Assembly: GCF_034627025.1 (NCBI RefSeq)
Contig: NZ_CP141048.1
Location: forward strand, 4,726,001 to 4,790,000
Length of the DNA stretch: 64,000 bases
Direction: 5' to 3'
From: Microvirga lotononidis
GTDB lineage: Bacteria > Pseudomonadota > Alphaproteobacteria > Rhizobiales > Beijerinckiaceae
Below are positions 9,697-17,886 of the stretch, piece by piece. The translations under genes and the position numbers were made by a program. The notes beneath the pieces were generated by a model. It did no database searches. It was not told where the DNA came from and saw only the letters and a list, made by a program, of their open reading frames with translations. Positions within the stretch are counted from its first letter, which is position 1, and each line of letters opens with the position of its first letter.

Positions 9697-11340
9697 TCAT
9701 TCGAGGCCGCGCTTCTTGAACGACTCGTCGATCTTCCGGTCCACGCCCCGGCGGATCTGGTCGATGCTGAAGCTCGCGATGCGCTGGCTGGGCGGATATT
9801 CCACGAAGGTCTCGAGGAACTCGGCCGCCTTGATCTGCGCCTGGGCGAGAAGGTAGGCGTTCTCGACCCGCCACTGATCGTACATGCTGCCCGAGATCTC
9901 GGCGTGCTCGTACGGGTCCATGCGCAGGTTGAAGAGCTTGGGCACACGCAATGGCGTGAAGGGGTGAGCCCAGACATCGAATTGACCGGGCTGCTCCTGC
10001 TTCTCGAAGACGTGCTTCCAGTCGCCGATGCGCATCGCGACGAGATCACCGTCGTCGTTGAAGTAGAAGTACTCGTTCCGCGCGCTCCTGTCGGTCCTGC
10101 CCGTCAGGTAGTCGAGCTGGTTGTAACCGTCGAGGTGATTGCGGAACGTCGTCGGGTTGCCCGCAGGCTGCCAGCCCTTGAGCAGCCTCTCCTTCACGTC
10201 CGGGTCGCCGGCCGCCGCCAGCAGCGTCGGGAACCAGTCGAGACCGGAGACGATCCCGTTCGCGACCTCGCCCGCCTTGATCCTGCCGGGCCAGCGGACC
10301 ATGGCGGGTACGCGGAACGCGCCTTCCCAGTTCGTGTCCTTCTCCGAGCGGAACGGCGTCGTGGCCGCATCGGGCCAGGTGAACGCGTTGGGGCCGTTAT
10401 CCGTCGTGAAGACCACGATGGTGTTATTGGTGACACCCATGTCGTCGAGCGCCTTGAGCAGCTTGCCGACGTTCTGGTCCATCTCCCACATGCCATCGCC
10501 ATATTCATTGCCGGGCATGCCGCTCTTGCCGCGGAACTCCGGCCGCACATGGGTGAAGATGTGCATGCGGGTGAAGTTCATCCATGTGTAGAACGGCTTG
10601 TTGGCCCTCGTCTGGCGCTGCATGAAGTCGATCGCCGCGCCGGTCGTCTCGTCGTCGATCGTCTCCATCCGCTTCCTCGTGAGCGGGCCGGTGTCCTCGA
10701 TCTTGCCGTCCACCGACGTCTTGAGGACGCCACGGGGAGCGTAGGCCTTGAGGAAGGCGGGATCATCCTTCGGCCAGTATGGACGCTCGGGCTCCTCTTC
10801 GGCATTGAGGTGATAGAGGTTGCCGAAGAACTCGTCGAAGCCGTGCGCGGTCGGCAGGTACTCGTCGCGGTCGCCGAGGTGATTCTTGCCGAACTGGCCC
10901 GTGGCATAGCCGAGCGGCTTGAGGGCCTCGGCCATCGTGATGTCGGTCTTCTGCATCCCGACGGGAGCGCCCGGAATCCCGACCTTGCAGAGCCCGCTCC
11001 GCAGGCAGGCCTGCCCCGTGATGAAAGTCGACCGCCCCGCCGTGCAACTGTTCTCGGCGTAGTAGTCGGTGAAGATCATGCCCTCGTTGGCAATGCGGTC
11101 GATGTTCGGTGTCCTGTAGCCCATCAGGCCGCGCGTATAGGCGCTGATGTTGGATTGGCCGACATCGTCGCCGAAGATGACGAGGATGTTGGGCCGCGCT
11201 TGCGTACCGCCCGTCGGGGCGGGCGCCGACGTCTGCGGCGACGGCGTAGGAGTTTGGGCCGCCGCGGGCAAGGCGCCCCCGACGGCAAGTCCCACGACGG
11301 CGGCCGCGGCCGTGGTCATGAACCTGGTCAATATGGACAT
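9697..11340 (-). CDS. Type I arylsulfatase, Sec-exported
   Basis: A 547-residue sulfatase paralogous to 3037-4698. It shares CTAGRS, FGDDVG, GKNHLGD, the FGNLYHLNAEEEPE stretch and TTDNGPN. The N-terminus is an ordinary Sec-type signal (MTTAAAAVVGLAVGGALPAAAQ), whereas its paralogue has a twin-arginine signal. AGGAGA lies eight bases before ATG 11340. The two copies could act on different sulfate esters or differ in how they are folded and exported. Formylglycine modification of the motif Cys is required for activity in this family. Confidence 0.92.
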   Translation of the reverse strand: MSILTRFMTTAAAAVVGLAVGGALPAAAQTPTPSPQTSAPAPTGGTQARPNILVIFGDDVGQSNISAYTRGLMGYRTPNIDRIANEGMIFTDYYAENSCTAGRSTFITGQACLRSGLCKVGIPGAPVGMQKTDITMAEALKPLGYATGQFGKNHLGDRDEYLPTAHGFDEFFGNLYHLNAEEEPERPYWPKDDPAFLKAYAPRGVLKTSVDGKIEDTGPLTRKRMETIDDETTGAAIDFMQRQTRANKPFYTWMNFTRMHIFTHVRPEFRGKSGMPGNEYGDGMWEMDQNVGKLLKALDDMGVTNNTIVVFTTDNGPNAFTWPDAATTPFRSEKDTNWEGAFRVPAMVRWPGRIKAGEVANGIVSGLDWFPTLLAAAGDPDVKERLLKGWQPAGNPTTFRNHLDGYNQLDYLTGRTDRSARNEYFYFNDDGDLVAMRIGDWKHVFEKQEQPGQFDVWAHPFTPLRVPKLFNLRMDPYEHAEISGSMYDQWRVENAYLLAQAQIKAAEFLETFVEYPPSQRIASFSIDQIRRGVDRKIDESFKKRGLE

Positions 11341-11597
11341 TCACTGGTCTCCTGGACTTGAACGTTGGGTCTTGTCTCGGTTGCACGTGAACGGGCCGCC
11401 TCAACGGCCTTGCTTGTCCTCCTCTTCTTCCCTCGTCCCCCGTGATGCGGTCACGGCGCGGGATGCGTGACCTTGGGCGGATCGCTGGCCGGAAACGTGT
11501 CGTCGAGCTGCTCGTCCAGCACACGATCGGCCTCGGCCTTGTCTTCATCCTGTCCAAGCTTCGATGAGTGCTTCGGCAATTGCTCCCCCTGGTGCTG

Positions 11598-12386
11598 TCA
11601 GTTGAGCGCGAACTGGAGGTTGCCCCCGCCGAAGAGCTGCCACCGCGGCACGCCATCGCCGTGGCGCCAGACGGTGTATTGCGGCTCAAGGAAGGCGTTG
11701 ACCGTGGTCTTGCCGAGCTGCCAGACCTTGCCGGCGCCGAAGCCGACCGGGATGTAGTGGACGTGGTTCTCGAACGAGAAGCTCCAGGTCGCCGTCGAGC
11801 GCAGGTAGAAGCCCTCGGGCAGGTTGTAGAGCAGGAGCGGTTGGAACGTGAGGAGCTTGACGTCCTCGCGGTCGTCGTCGCCCGCGAACGACTGCTGGTA
11901 GGTGGCGAGGCCGCCGATCAGTCCCCAGTGCTGCGGCGCGATCGCGATGCCGGCGGCACCGGCCTGCCACTTGCCGGCGCCGAGCGCATCGGAGCTGGCC
12001 GTCGGCGCGACCAGCATCGGCCCGATGCCGAACTCGATGCCCTTGCCGGGGATCACGAACAGGTCCATCAGCGTCAGGTCGCCGAGCCCGGTGTCGCTGC
12101 CTGTCGGGAATGTCGGTGCGTTGGCGATCGGCAGGGTGAACCGGAAGAGTTGCGGCGCGCCGAACAGCTTGTGCGGGATCAGGCCGCGCAGCAGGAACTG
12201 GTTGGCATCGCGCCCGGGCAGTCCCTTGAACGAGGGGATGAAGTAGTCCTGGAGATTGATGGTGGTCTTCGGCGTGAGCGGGTTGTTGGCCTCGTTCTGG
12301 CCATTGCCCTCCTGCGCGCCTGCCGATGCCGTGCACAGGCAGGACACGAGTGCTAGGGCTGGTGCCGCGGTCATCGGGTGCCGCAT
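11598..12386 (-). CDS. Exported beta-rich protein, probable outer-membrane channel
   Basis: A 262-residue protein with a signal peptide ending near SAGAQ. The body is rich in alternating hydrophobic and polar strands, with conserved-looking segments NNPLTPKTTINLQDY, LGAGKWQAG and YNLPEGFYLRS. Proteins of this type in databases are often mislabelled neuromedin U and resemble MetA/SphA-type barrels. ATG 12386 has GAGG at good spacing and is preferred over GTG 12404. It follows the 12409-12828 gene by 22 nt and probably shares its transcript. Its substrate is unknown. Confidence 0.7.
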   Translation of the reverse strand: MRHPMTAAPALALVSCLCTASAGAQEGNGQNEANNPLTPKTTINLQDYFIPSFKGLPGRDANQFLLRGLIPHKLFGAPQLFRFTLPIANAPTFPTGSDTGLGDLTLMDLFVIPGKGIEFGIGPMLVAPTASSDALGAGKWQAGAAGIAIAPQHWGLIGGLATYQQSFAGDDDREDVKLLTFQPLLLYNLPEGFYLRSTATWSFSFENHVHYIPVGFGAGKVWQLGKTTVNAFLEPQYTVWRHGDGVPRWQLFGGGNLQFALN

Positions 12387-12408
12387 GATGGCCGATTTCC
12401 TCACCCTG

Positions 12409-12828
12409 TCAGTTGCAGCGGGTGAAGGTCGCGGTCAGGTCCGGGAAGTCCGGATCGAACTTGACGATCGTGTTCGGGCCGGGAGTGCGGAACGTGACCG
12501 GGAGCGCGCCGACCATCATCCGGCTCGAGCAGTCGAGGACGGCCTTCAATCCATCCGCCGTCTGCTTCTCGGAGGCCAGCGTGCACGTCGCCCGCGCCCC
12601 CTGGATGCGGCTGCCGTTGATGATGAAGCTGGTGTCGGCATTCCTCTTGCCGGGTCGGAATGCGAAACGACCGCTCCTCTTCGTGAACACGTCGGAGCAC
12701 TGCGCCGAGTTGATGACCCATGCGCCCTGGAGCTCGGACAGCGAGGCGGCTCCGGCCGGGCTACCCGTGCCGCCGAGCAGCACTGCCGCCAGCAGGAGGG
12801 AGCCCATCGTCCTGGTGGATGCCGTCAT
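12409..12828 (-). CDS. Small secreted protein of unknown function
   Basis: A 139-residue protein with a signal peptide (MGSLLLAAVLLGGTGSPAGAAS) and a mature domain containing three widely spaced cysteines (SAQCSD, ATCTLA, FTRCN at the end) plus one in LDCSS. I recognise no family. GGGAGA before ATG 12828 supports that start over ATG 12855. Two copies of the GGGTTT box lie 65 and 86 nt upstream, linking the gene to the neighbouring two-component system. The mature part opens with LSELQGAWV, reminiscent of small lipocalin-like periplasmic proteins, but this is only a resemblance. Confidence 0.7.
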   Translation of the reverse strand: MTASTRTMGSLLLAAVLLGGTGSPAGAASLSELQGAWVINSAQCSDVFTKRSGRFAFRPGKRNADTSFIINGSRIQGARATCTLASEKQTADGLKAVLDCSSRMMVGALPVTFRTPGPNTIVKFDPDFPDLTATFTRCN

Positions 12829-12892
12829 CGGACCGTCTCCCATCGCTGTTGGCACTTCCTGAGCTTCTTTTCTCAGGTGCGCTTCCGCAATT

Positions 12893-12929
12893 GGGGAAAA
12901 CCCTGAATTCCCTGGGAAGAAACCCTAGG
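12893..12929 (-). promoter_or_regulatory. Two GGGTTT boxes upstream of the 12409-12828 gene
   Basis: On the minus strand, AGGGTTTTCCCC (12893-12904) and CCTAGGGTTTCTTCCC (12914-12929) lie 65 and 86 nt before the start codon. Similar boxes occur before five other genes between 12.9 and 17.9 kb. Site identity is seen; its role as an operator or promoter element is inferred. Confidence 0.5.
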
Positions 12930-12947
12930 ATCGCCTCGGAATGCTGA

Positions 12948-13580
12948 TTACGGCTCGACGAGCTTGTTGCGGACCGCGTAGCGCACCAGGGTGGCCGTCG
13001 AGTTGACGTTGACCTTGCGCATGGCCGAGGCGCGGTGGCTCTCCACGGTCTTCAGGTTGACGCCGAGAATCTGGGCAACCTCCTTGTTGCTGTGGCCCTC
13101 GGCGATGAGCTGGACCACGCCCCGCTCCCGTGTCGTCAGGGTGCCGTCACTCGCATGGCCATGGGCGAGATAGGCATTCAGGAGGGTCTCGGAGATCTTT
13201 CCCGTGAAGAACGGCTTGTGGTGCGACAGCGATTCCACGGCCGCGATGAGGAACCTGCGCGCATCCGACTTGAGCAGGTAGCCGCGCGCGCCCGCCTCGA
13301 GCAGTTCGCGCACGAGGGGCTCGCTCTCGTGCATGGTGAAGATCAGCACCTCGGTCTGCGGCTGGAAGGCACGGATCTCTCGGGTGGCGTCGACGCCATT
13401 GAGCAGGGGAAGCTGGTAGTCGAGGATGGCCACGTCCGGCTGGGTCTGCCCGGCGAGGTCGACGGCCTGGCGTCCGTTCTCGGCCTCGGCGACGACCTCC
13501 CAGCCCGGCTGGCTGCCCAGGATGGCCTGGAGCCCGGAACGGACCACGTCGTGGTCATCGGCGATCAGGATGCGCACCAT
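12948..13580 (-). CDS. NarL/FixJ-type response regulator
   Basis: A 210-residue regulator. Residues 1-120 form a receiver domain with acidic pocket ADDHD, phospho-acceptor Asp in VAILDYQLP (about residue 55) and the conserved Lys in YLLKSDA. The C-terminal 65 residues are a LuxR-type helix-turn-helix (LTTRERGVVQLIAEGHSNKEV). It is the likely partner of the HisKA_3 kinase just upstream at 13707-16097, transcribed in the same direction. A GGGTTT box 59 nt before its start suggests autoregulation, and GGGAGG provides the ribosome-binding site. Confidence 0.93.
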   Translation of the reverse strand: MVRILIADDHDVVRSGLQAILGSQPGWEVVAEAENGRQAVDLAGQTQPDVAILDYQLPLLNGVDATREIRAFQPQTEVLIFTMHESEPLVRELLEAGARGYLLKSDARRFLIAAVESLSHHKPFFTGKISETLLNAYLAHGHASDGTLTTRERGVVQLIAEGHSNKEVAQILGVNLKTVESHRASAMRKVNVNSTATLVRYAVRNKLVEP

Positions 13581-13638
13581 GGCCCCGTTGCCTCCCTGAA
13601 GCCTGTCTCAATAGCGCGAAACGGCCGCCTTGGCACTT

Positions 13639-13650
13639 GGGGTAAACCCT
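13639..13650 (-). promoter_or_regulatory. GGGTTT box upstream of the response regulator
   Basis: Minus-strand AGGGTTTACCCC, 59 nt before ATG 13580. GGGT-TT-ACCC is an inverted repeat, as expected for a dimeric regulator site. It falls in the 126-nt gap between kinase and regulator, so the regulator may have its own promoter. Confidence 0.5.
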
Positions 13651-13706
13651 GAAACGCGACCGGAAAACACGGGAGGGCCCGTAGGTCCCGAATGTCGGGC
13701 CAGTGC

Positions 13707-16097
13707 TCAGGTTCCGCCCCACATGCCCGTGCCCCGGCCGTTATGCGGGATGAAGGCCCGCACGACCGTACCGTGCCGACCGCTCCGGATGCGCAGGCTG
13801 CCGCCGAACTGGTGCAGCCGGATGCGCATGCCGGGAATGCCGACGCCGAGGGTCTGATGGCCGGAGGGCGATGGCCGCCGCATGCCGCGTCCGTCGTCGC
13901 CGATGCTCAGGATCACGCCCCGGAATGTCCTGCGCAGGGCGATGACGACCCGGCTGGCTCCGGCGTGACGGTGCGCGTTGGTCAGGGCCTCCTGCGCGAT
14001 GCGCAGCAGCGTCCGCTGAAGATCGAGCGGAAGTCCGTCGGTCCGCTCGGCGACCCGCACCGCGACGGGGAGCGATGTCCGGTCGGAGAAGCCGGCCGCG
14101 AACGAGCGCACGGCGCCTGCGAGACCCTCGGCCTCGAGCTCGCGCGGGTGCAGCAGGTAGGTGAAAACCCGAAGCTCCTTTAGGGCTGTCTCCAGGGAAC
14201 GGTCGATCTCGTCGATGATCCGCTTGCCGGCCGAGCGCTCGACGAAGCGGTCGACGTGCATGAGGTGAAGGCCCGCCGCCACGAGGTGCTGCGCCGTGGA
14301 ATCGTGCAGCTCCGCCGCGATGCGCTGGCGCTCCTCCTCCTGGAGGGTGATCAGCCGCTCCGACATCTCACCCATCGCCACCCGCGCATCGATCACGTCG
14401 GTGATGTCCTCGTGCGCCACGATGATGCGGACCTTGCCGCCCGCGAGGAAGCGGTTTGCCCGGAGCTGGAACCAGCGATGGCGATCCGGGGCATCGCACC
14501 GGTAGACGGTGCGGAACTGCGTCTCGGTGCCGGCGACGAGGGCTTCCATGCCCCGGACGATCGGCTCCTCGGCGGCACAGGCGGCGAGGTAACTCGACCC
14601 GATCCCGTGCGCCGGATCGGCGAACCCGTTGTCCCGGGCGAACCGCCGCCAGGCCGCGTTGACCGCGATGATCGTGCCGCGCTCGTCGAGGAAGGCGACG
14701 TGCGCGGCCAGCGCGTCGAGTGAGGATTGCAGGAGCTCGCGCTCCTCGCGGATCGCCAAGTGTGCGGCGTGGCGCTCCGTCACGTCGCCGAAGAAGACAC
14801 TGGCGCCCTCCGCCGACGGATAGACGCGGTAGTCGACGAAGCGGCCGGGATGGTAGGTCGACCGCAGTTCGGCCCGGAACTCCCGCCGGTGCACGATGGC
14901 CTGCTCCAGGGCCCCGTCGAAGTCCGGATGGTGCCCGACGAGGTCGAAGTAGGAGCGGCCGATCACCTCCATCCGCGGCAGGTCGAACCAGCGCATCGCC
15001 GCCGCATTGATTTCCCCGATCCGGTATGTCCGGTCGAGGGTGAAGTAGCAGTCGCTCACGCTCCCGAGGATCGCGTTCAGGCGGGCATTGGCGGCAACGA
15101 GCTCGCCGCGGCTGGTCTCCGCATCGAGCCTGAGGGCGTCGACCGGACCGCCGCGCCGCATCAGCACGGCGGCCGATGCGACCCCGACGAGGAGCAGCAC
15201 GGCCCCGGCCAGCGCGATCCGGAAAAGGGCTGTCCGCATCGGACCGCCCACGAGGGCGACCGGGGCGAGCGAGACCGCGGCGTAACCGGAGGCATCGGCC
15301 CGGCTGAACGCGGCAAGCACGGGCCCATCCGGGCCGTCAGCGACGAGATGCCCATTGCGATCCGGCCCCGACAGCCGGGCCATGACGTCCCGCGGCACGG
15401 TTCGAAGGGCGGGCTGGGGGGACGGGAGGAGCCCCTCCAGCGGCTGGAGCCTGCGGTCGAGGATCACTGTCGTCCAACCATCCGGCAGGTCGGGATCCCG
15501 CGCGGCTCTGACGAGATGCTCCTCGGGCACAACCACTGTGAGGGCCCGCTCGGCGTGGCCCGCCTGGGTGTCGAGCCGCAGGCTCACGGCTACGACATTC
15601 CGGCCGTCGAACGCGCTTCGGAGCCGTTCCGACAGGATCGCGTCCGCAGGCGGGAACTTCGCCAGGCGTTCCGCCGGGTCCGGCGCAGCCGGCAGCGGGG
15701 GCAGCGCCCCGCCGAACGGAACGCCGGTGTTGAGGAGCTGTCCCCCGGAGGTCCAGAGGATGAAGCGGGAGCCGTCCGGGCGCGGCGTCGCCATGAGCTG
15801 GCGCTGGAAGGCCGCGAGATCGTCCGCCTCGAGCAGGGGTGACCGCGACAGGCCCCGCAGGGTGTTGCCGAGGGCCTGCGTCTCGCGCTCGATAAGCGCG
15901 ACGGCCATGGCCGAGGCCGTCAGTCCCCGGTGGAGCAGGTCGTGCCGCTCGTGCAGGGCCTGCCAGGACAGGGCGGCGGCGGCAACCAGGAACGACAGCA
16001 CCGCCGTGCCCGCGACCGCGCCGACCACCCAGCGTGCAAGGCCCCGTGGACGGGGCTCGGCCTGGGCATGCCGTCCGATGGGGTTCACGCCATGCAT
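13707..16097 (-). CDS. Membrane sensor histidine kinase with PAS domains (HisKA_3 / NarX-like output)
   Basis: A 796-residue kinase. A transmembrane helix near residues 22-45 (VVGAVAGTAVLSFLVAAAAL) and a second near 285-310 bracket a periplasmic sensor region. Two PAS domains follow (SDCYFTLDRTYRIGEINAAA; HVAFLDERGTIIAVNAAWRR). The HisKA_3 dimerisation helix carries the phospho-His in AAELHDSTAQH, and HATPase motifs are DDGRGM and LGVGIPGM. ATG 16097 has GGGAGG at ideal spacing; ATG 16172 has none, and the GGGTTT box abuts it. With the regulator downstream it forms a complete two-component system. The signal is unknown. Confidence 0.92.
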   Translation of the reverse strand: MHGVNPIGRHAQAEPRPRGLARWVVGAVAGTAVLSFLVAAAALSWQALHERHDLLHRGLTASAMAVALIERETQALGNTLRGLSRSPLLEADDLAAFQRQLMATPRPDGSRFILWTSGGQLLNTGVPFGGALPPLPAAPDPAERLAKFPPADAILSERLRSAFDGRNVVAVSLRLDTQAGHAERALTVVVPEEHLVRAARDPDLPDGWTTVILDRRLQPLEGLLPSPQPALRTVPRDVMARLSGPDRNGHLVADGPDGPVLAAFSRADASGYAAVSLAPVALVGGPMRTALFRIALAGAVLLLVGVASAAVLMRRGGPVDALRLDAETSRGELVAANARLNAILGSVSDCYFTLDRTYRIGEINAAAMRWFDLPRMEVIGRSYFDLVGHHPDFDGALEQAIVHRREFRAELRSTYHPGRFVDYRVYPSAEGASVFFGDVTERHAAHLAIREERELLQSSLDALAAHVAFLDERGTIIAVNAAWRRFARDNGFADPAHGIGSSYLAACAAEEPIVRGMEALVAGTETQFRTVYRCDAPDRHRWFQLRANRFLAGGKVRIIVAHEDITDVIDARVAMGEMSERLITLQEEERQRIAAELHDSTAQHLVAAGLHLMHVDRFVERSAGKRIIDEIDRSLETALKELRVFTYLLHPRELEAEGLAGAVRSFAAGFSDRTSLPVAVRVAERTDGLPLDLQRTLLRIAQEALTNAHRHAGASRVVIALRRTFRGVILSIGDDGRGMRRPSPSGHQTLGVGIPGMRIRLHQFGGSLRIRSGRHGTVVRAFIPHNGRGTGMWGGT

Positions 16098-16172
16098 GAC
16101 ACGCCTCCCGGCCGAAGCGGCGATGGGACGCTCCGCCCCATCCGGCGCCGCATTCGGCTGGGAGGTTAACAT

Positions 16173-16184
16173 GGGTTAAACCTT
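16173..16184 (-). promoter_or_regulatory. GGGTTT-type box upstream of the sensor kinase
   Basis: Minus-strand AAGGTTTAACCC, 76 nt before ATG 16097. This copy has the most symmetric core (GGTTTAACC). It directly precedes an unlikely upstream ATG at 16172, which supports the shorter kinase start. Confidence 0.45.
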
Positions 16185-16269
16185 GAATGAACTCCCAAGG
16201 TTACGCAGCGGAAGCGTCTGGCGTGGATGATACCGGCCGAACGCCTCCGGAATTGCCCGGCTTCGGCTC

Positions 16270-16281
16270 GGGGTTTCATCG
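16270..16281 (+). promoter_or_regulatory. GGGTTT box on the plus strand, before the small lipoprotein
   Basis: GGGGTTTCATCG on the plus strand lies 61 nt before ATG 16342. It is the only box found in this orientation and it precedes the only plus-strand gene of the cluster, which argues that the motif is functional and directional. Confidence 0.45.
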
Positions 16282-16341
16282 GATGGCCGAGGGGCGGCCC
16301 GCGTGGGAAGGTGCAGTCGTGTCGTTCTCCGCGAGGTTTCG

Positions 16342-16518
16342 ATGAAAGTGCTTGTTCTCCTTGTCGCGACGCTGGCTGCCGCCGGCTGCATGTCGGGTGC
16401 CGATCCGATTGTCCGCGAGCCGAATTACGTGGCGTCACAGGTCTATGACGCCCCCGTCCAGGGCAACGATACCTTACCCGGCGCTGCACTCCCGCCGCGG
16501 GTCGGAGAGCCGCAGTAA
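16342..16518 (+). CDS. Small putative lipoprotein
   Basis: A 58-residue protein with a hydrophobic N-terminus (MKVLVLLVATLAAAGC) ending in a lipobox-like AAGC; the -3 Ala is weaker than the usual Leu. The mature part is proline-rich (DTLPGAALPPRVGEP) and has no recognisable domain. GAGG lies about six bases before the ATG. It is the sole plus-strand gene among minus-strand neighbours and has its own GGGTTT box. Its 3' third lies antisense to the HlyD remnant at 16443-16748, whose reading there is not real protein homology. Confidence 0.65.
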   Translation: MKVLVLLVATLAAAGCMSGADPIVREPNYVASQVYDAPVQGNDTLPGAALPPRVGEPQ

Positions 16519-16748
16519 GTCAGGCTGTCGCCCGTCCCATCGGCAGACGGCTCATGGCCTACAGGAACACGTAGTTCTGCCAACTCCGCATCCGCAACAT
16601 TGTAATTCATCCCCAGCAGGATGAGCCCGACGAGGATGACGCCGCCGATGAAGGCAGTGGGCACCGTCCACTTGTTGGCCGGGACCCTGAAGATGCGGAA
16701 GGCCGCGTAGCAGATTGCGGCATAGGTCAGGACGAGCAGGGTCTCCAT
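16443..16748 (-). pseudogene. Truncated HlyD/YibH-type adaptor, N-terminal remnant
   Basis: The first about 48 residues (METLLVLTYAAICYAAFRIF, then VPANKWTVPTAFIGG and a second hydrophobic segment ending LLGMNYN) match the two-helix N-terminus of YibH-type adaptors. After MNYN (about base 16605) the sequence becomes unrelated, where the family would continue with the lipoyl strand (compare VPEVAGEV in the intact copy at 626-1561). The ATG overlaps the DUF3302 stop by one base (TGATG), the same coupling as in the intact pair. It is probably a deletion relic, though a 101-residue membrane peptide could still be made. Confidence 0.6.
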
Positions 16749-17068
16749 CAGGCAGAGCCCTTGTCGCGGGTCAACGCCTCGATACGGTCGATGCGCTGCC
16801 TGATGTCATCGATCTCCTGCCGAGCGACCGATCCGCCGAAGCCCCAGCCGCGCTCGGGCCTGTAGGCCATCGCCCAGATCCACAGGAACGGCCAGAGCGC
16901 GTGCAGGGTCAACAGGCTGACCCAACCGGCCGCGTTGATCGCGTCCTGGTGCGGGTGATCGCGCCGTTTCGCGATCTGGTACGGGATGTCGTGGATCGCG
17001 ATGATCGCGTAGAACAGGGTGAGGACGACGAAGACCAGGATGCCGAGCGCCACGTAGTCCAGGACCAT
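16748..17068 (-). CDS. DUF3302 inner-membrane protein, second copy
   Basis: A 106-residue protein with hydrophobic segments LDYVALGILVFVVLTLFYAI and WVSLLTLHALWPFLWIWAMA separated by AKRRDHPHQDAINAAGW, the DUF3302 pattern. It is longer than the 1558-1797 copy by a C-terminal coiled-coil-like tail (ARQEIDDIRQRIDRIEALTR). CGGAGA lies just before ATG 17068. Its partner adaptor downstream is truncated, so this copy may have lost its function or works with another adaptor. A GGGTTT box lies 75 nt upstream. Confidence 0.8.
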   Translation of the reverse strand: MVLDYVALGILVFVVLTLFYAIIAIHDIPYQIAKRRDHPHQDAINAAGWVSLLTLHALWPFLWIWAMAYRPERGWGFGGSVARQEIDDIRQRIDRIEALTRDKGSA

Positions 17069-17142
17069 TCTCCGCTTTCCCGTTGGGCTTGCCCGTCGCC
17101 ATCCGGCAGCATCCTCGCCCGTCCGTGGAGGTGCTGCCAATC

Positions 17143-17154
17143 AGGTGAAACCCG
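17143..17154 (-). promoter_or_regulatory. GGGTTT box upstream of the second DUF3302 gene
   Basis: Minus-strand CGGGTTTCACCT, 75 nt before ATG 17068. The core GGGTTTCACCT is identical to the box at 17872-17883. Confidence 0.45.
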
Positions 17155-17213
17155 CAGATCCCCGGCGGAAAGTGCCGTCGCGTTCGGGAAAGGCCGATCC
17201 GTGCAAGGTGCGG

Positions 17214-17807
17214 CTACGGACCGACGACGCCGCCGCGCCCCCGGCCGCCCGACACGCGGCACGAGCAACCCGTGCCGAGCGGTGCCCGGCTCGTGAGGGC
17301 GCAGGTCCGGACGGGCGTGGCGCAGTATCCGCCCGACCCCGTGGGAACCGGGGTCGCATAGGCCGGGTACGTCGATGCCGCGGCCGCCCCGATGGCAACG
17401 CCGGTCGCAAGTCCGGCAGCGCCCCAGCCCCAGCCGCCGTAGTAGCCGTACGGGTAGTACCCTGGCCCCCAATAGGCAGGTCCCACCCAGCCGCGGCGGT
17501 AAGGGTACGGACGGTACGGAGAGGGCCGCCAGCTGGGCCCCCAGCGGCGGTCGGGACCGACCTGCCAGCGGGTGCGGCCGGGGACGAAGCCAGGACGGTA
17601 GCCGGGACCGAAGCGGCCGGGCGCGACGCCGCCGGGACGGAACCCCGGGCGGATGGCTGGCCGGAAGCCGCCGCCGCCGAACCCTCCGGCCCGAATGCCC
17701 CCACCATGGAAGCCGCCACCGCCGAACCGTCGCTGGGCAAAGGCCTCATTGGCCACGAAGGCCAACATCGGCACGATCGAGGCACAGAGTAGGATGAGAT
17801 GGCGCAT
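17214..17807 (-). CDS. Secreted glycine-rich protein with C-terminal cysteine motif
   Basis: A 197-residue protein with a signal peptide (LILLCASIVPMLAFVANEAFAQ). A Gly/Phe/Arg-rich low-complexity region follows (FGGGGFHGGGIRAGGFGGGG), then a Pro/Tyr/Trp-rich region, a hydrophobic glycine segment (GLATGVAIGAAAAST) and a C-terminus with four cysteines (GYCATPVRTCAL, GTGCSCRV). The tail resembles one seen in exported proteins of Methylobacterium relatives, from memory. It may be a cell-surface or matrix protein. A GGGTTT box lies 65 nt upstream. Confidence 0.75.
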   Translation of the reverse strand: MRHLILLCASIVPMLAFVANEAFAQRRFGGGGFHGGGIRAGGFGGGGFRPAIRPGFRPGGVAPGRFGPGYRPGFVPGRTRWQVGPDRRWGPSWRPSPYRPYPYRRGWVGPAYWGPGYYPYGYYGGWGWGAAGLATGVAIGAAAASTYPAYATPVPTGSGGYCATPVRTCALTSRAPLGTGCSCRVSGGRGRGGVVGP

Positions 17808-17871
17808 GAGATGTTCCCGGCATCGGCTTTGACCTTTGGGGACAACGTCCGTCCAAGGGAACGCGTTGCTC

Positions 17872-17886
17872 AGGTGAAACCCTAGG
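17872..17886 (-). promoter_or_regulatory. GGGTTT box upstream of the glycine-rich protein
   Basis: Minus-strand CCTAGGGTTTCACCT, 65 nt before ATG 17807. It shares CCTAGGGTTTC with the distal box at 12914-12929. Confidence 0.5.

Noticed and set aside
9145..11361. A 738-residue open reading frame on the plus strand
   Set aside because: It is antisense to the second sulfatase and the MFS fusion gene; composition is Arg/Asp-rich with no recognisable fold.
12893..17886. GGGTTT boxes read as EcfG-type (GGAAC-GTT) general stress promoters
   Set aside because: GGAAC is absent and no -10-like GTT occurs at a constant distance, so an activator site fits better.
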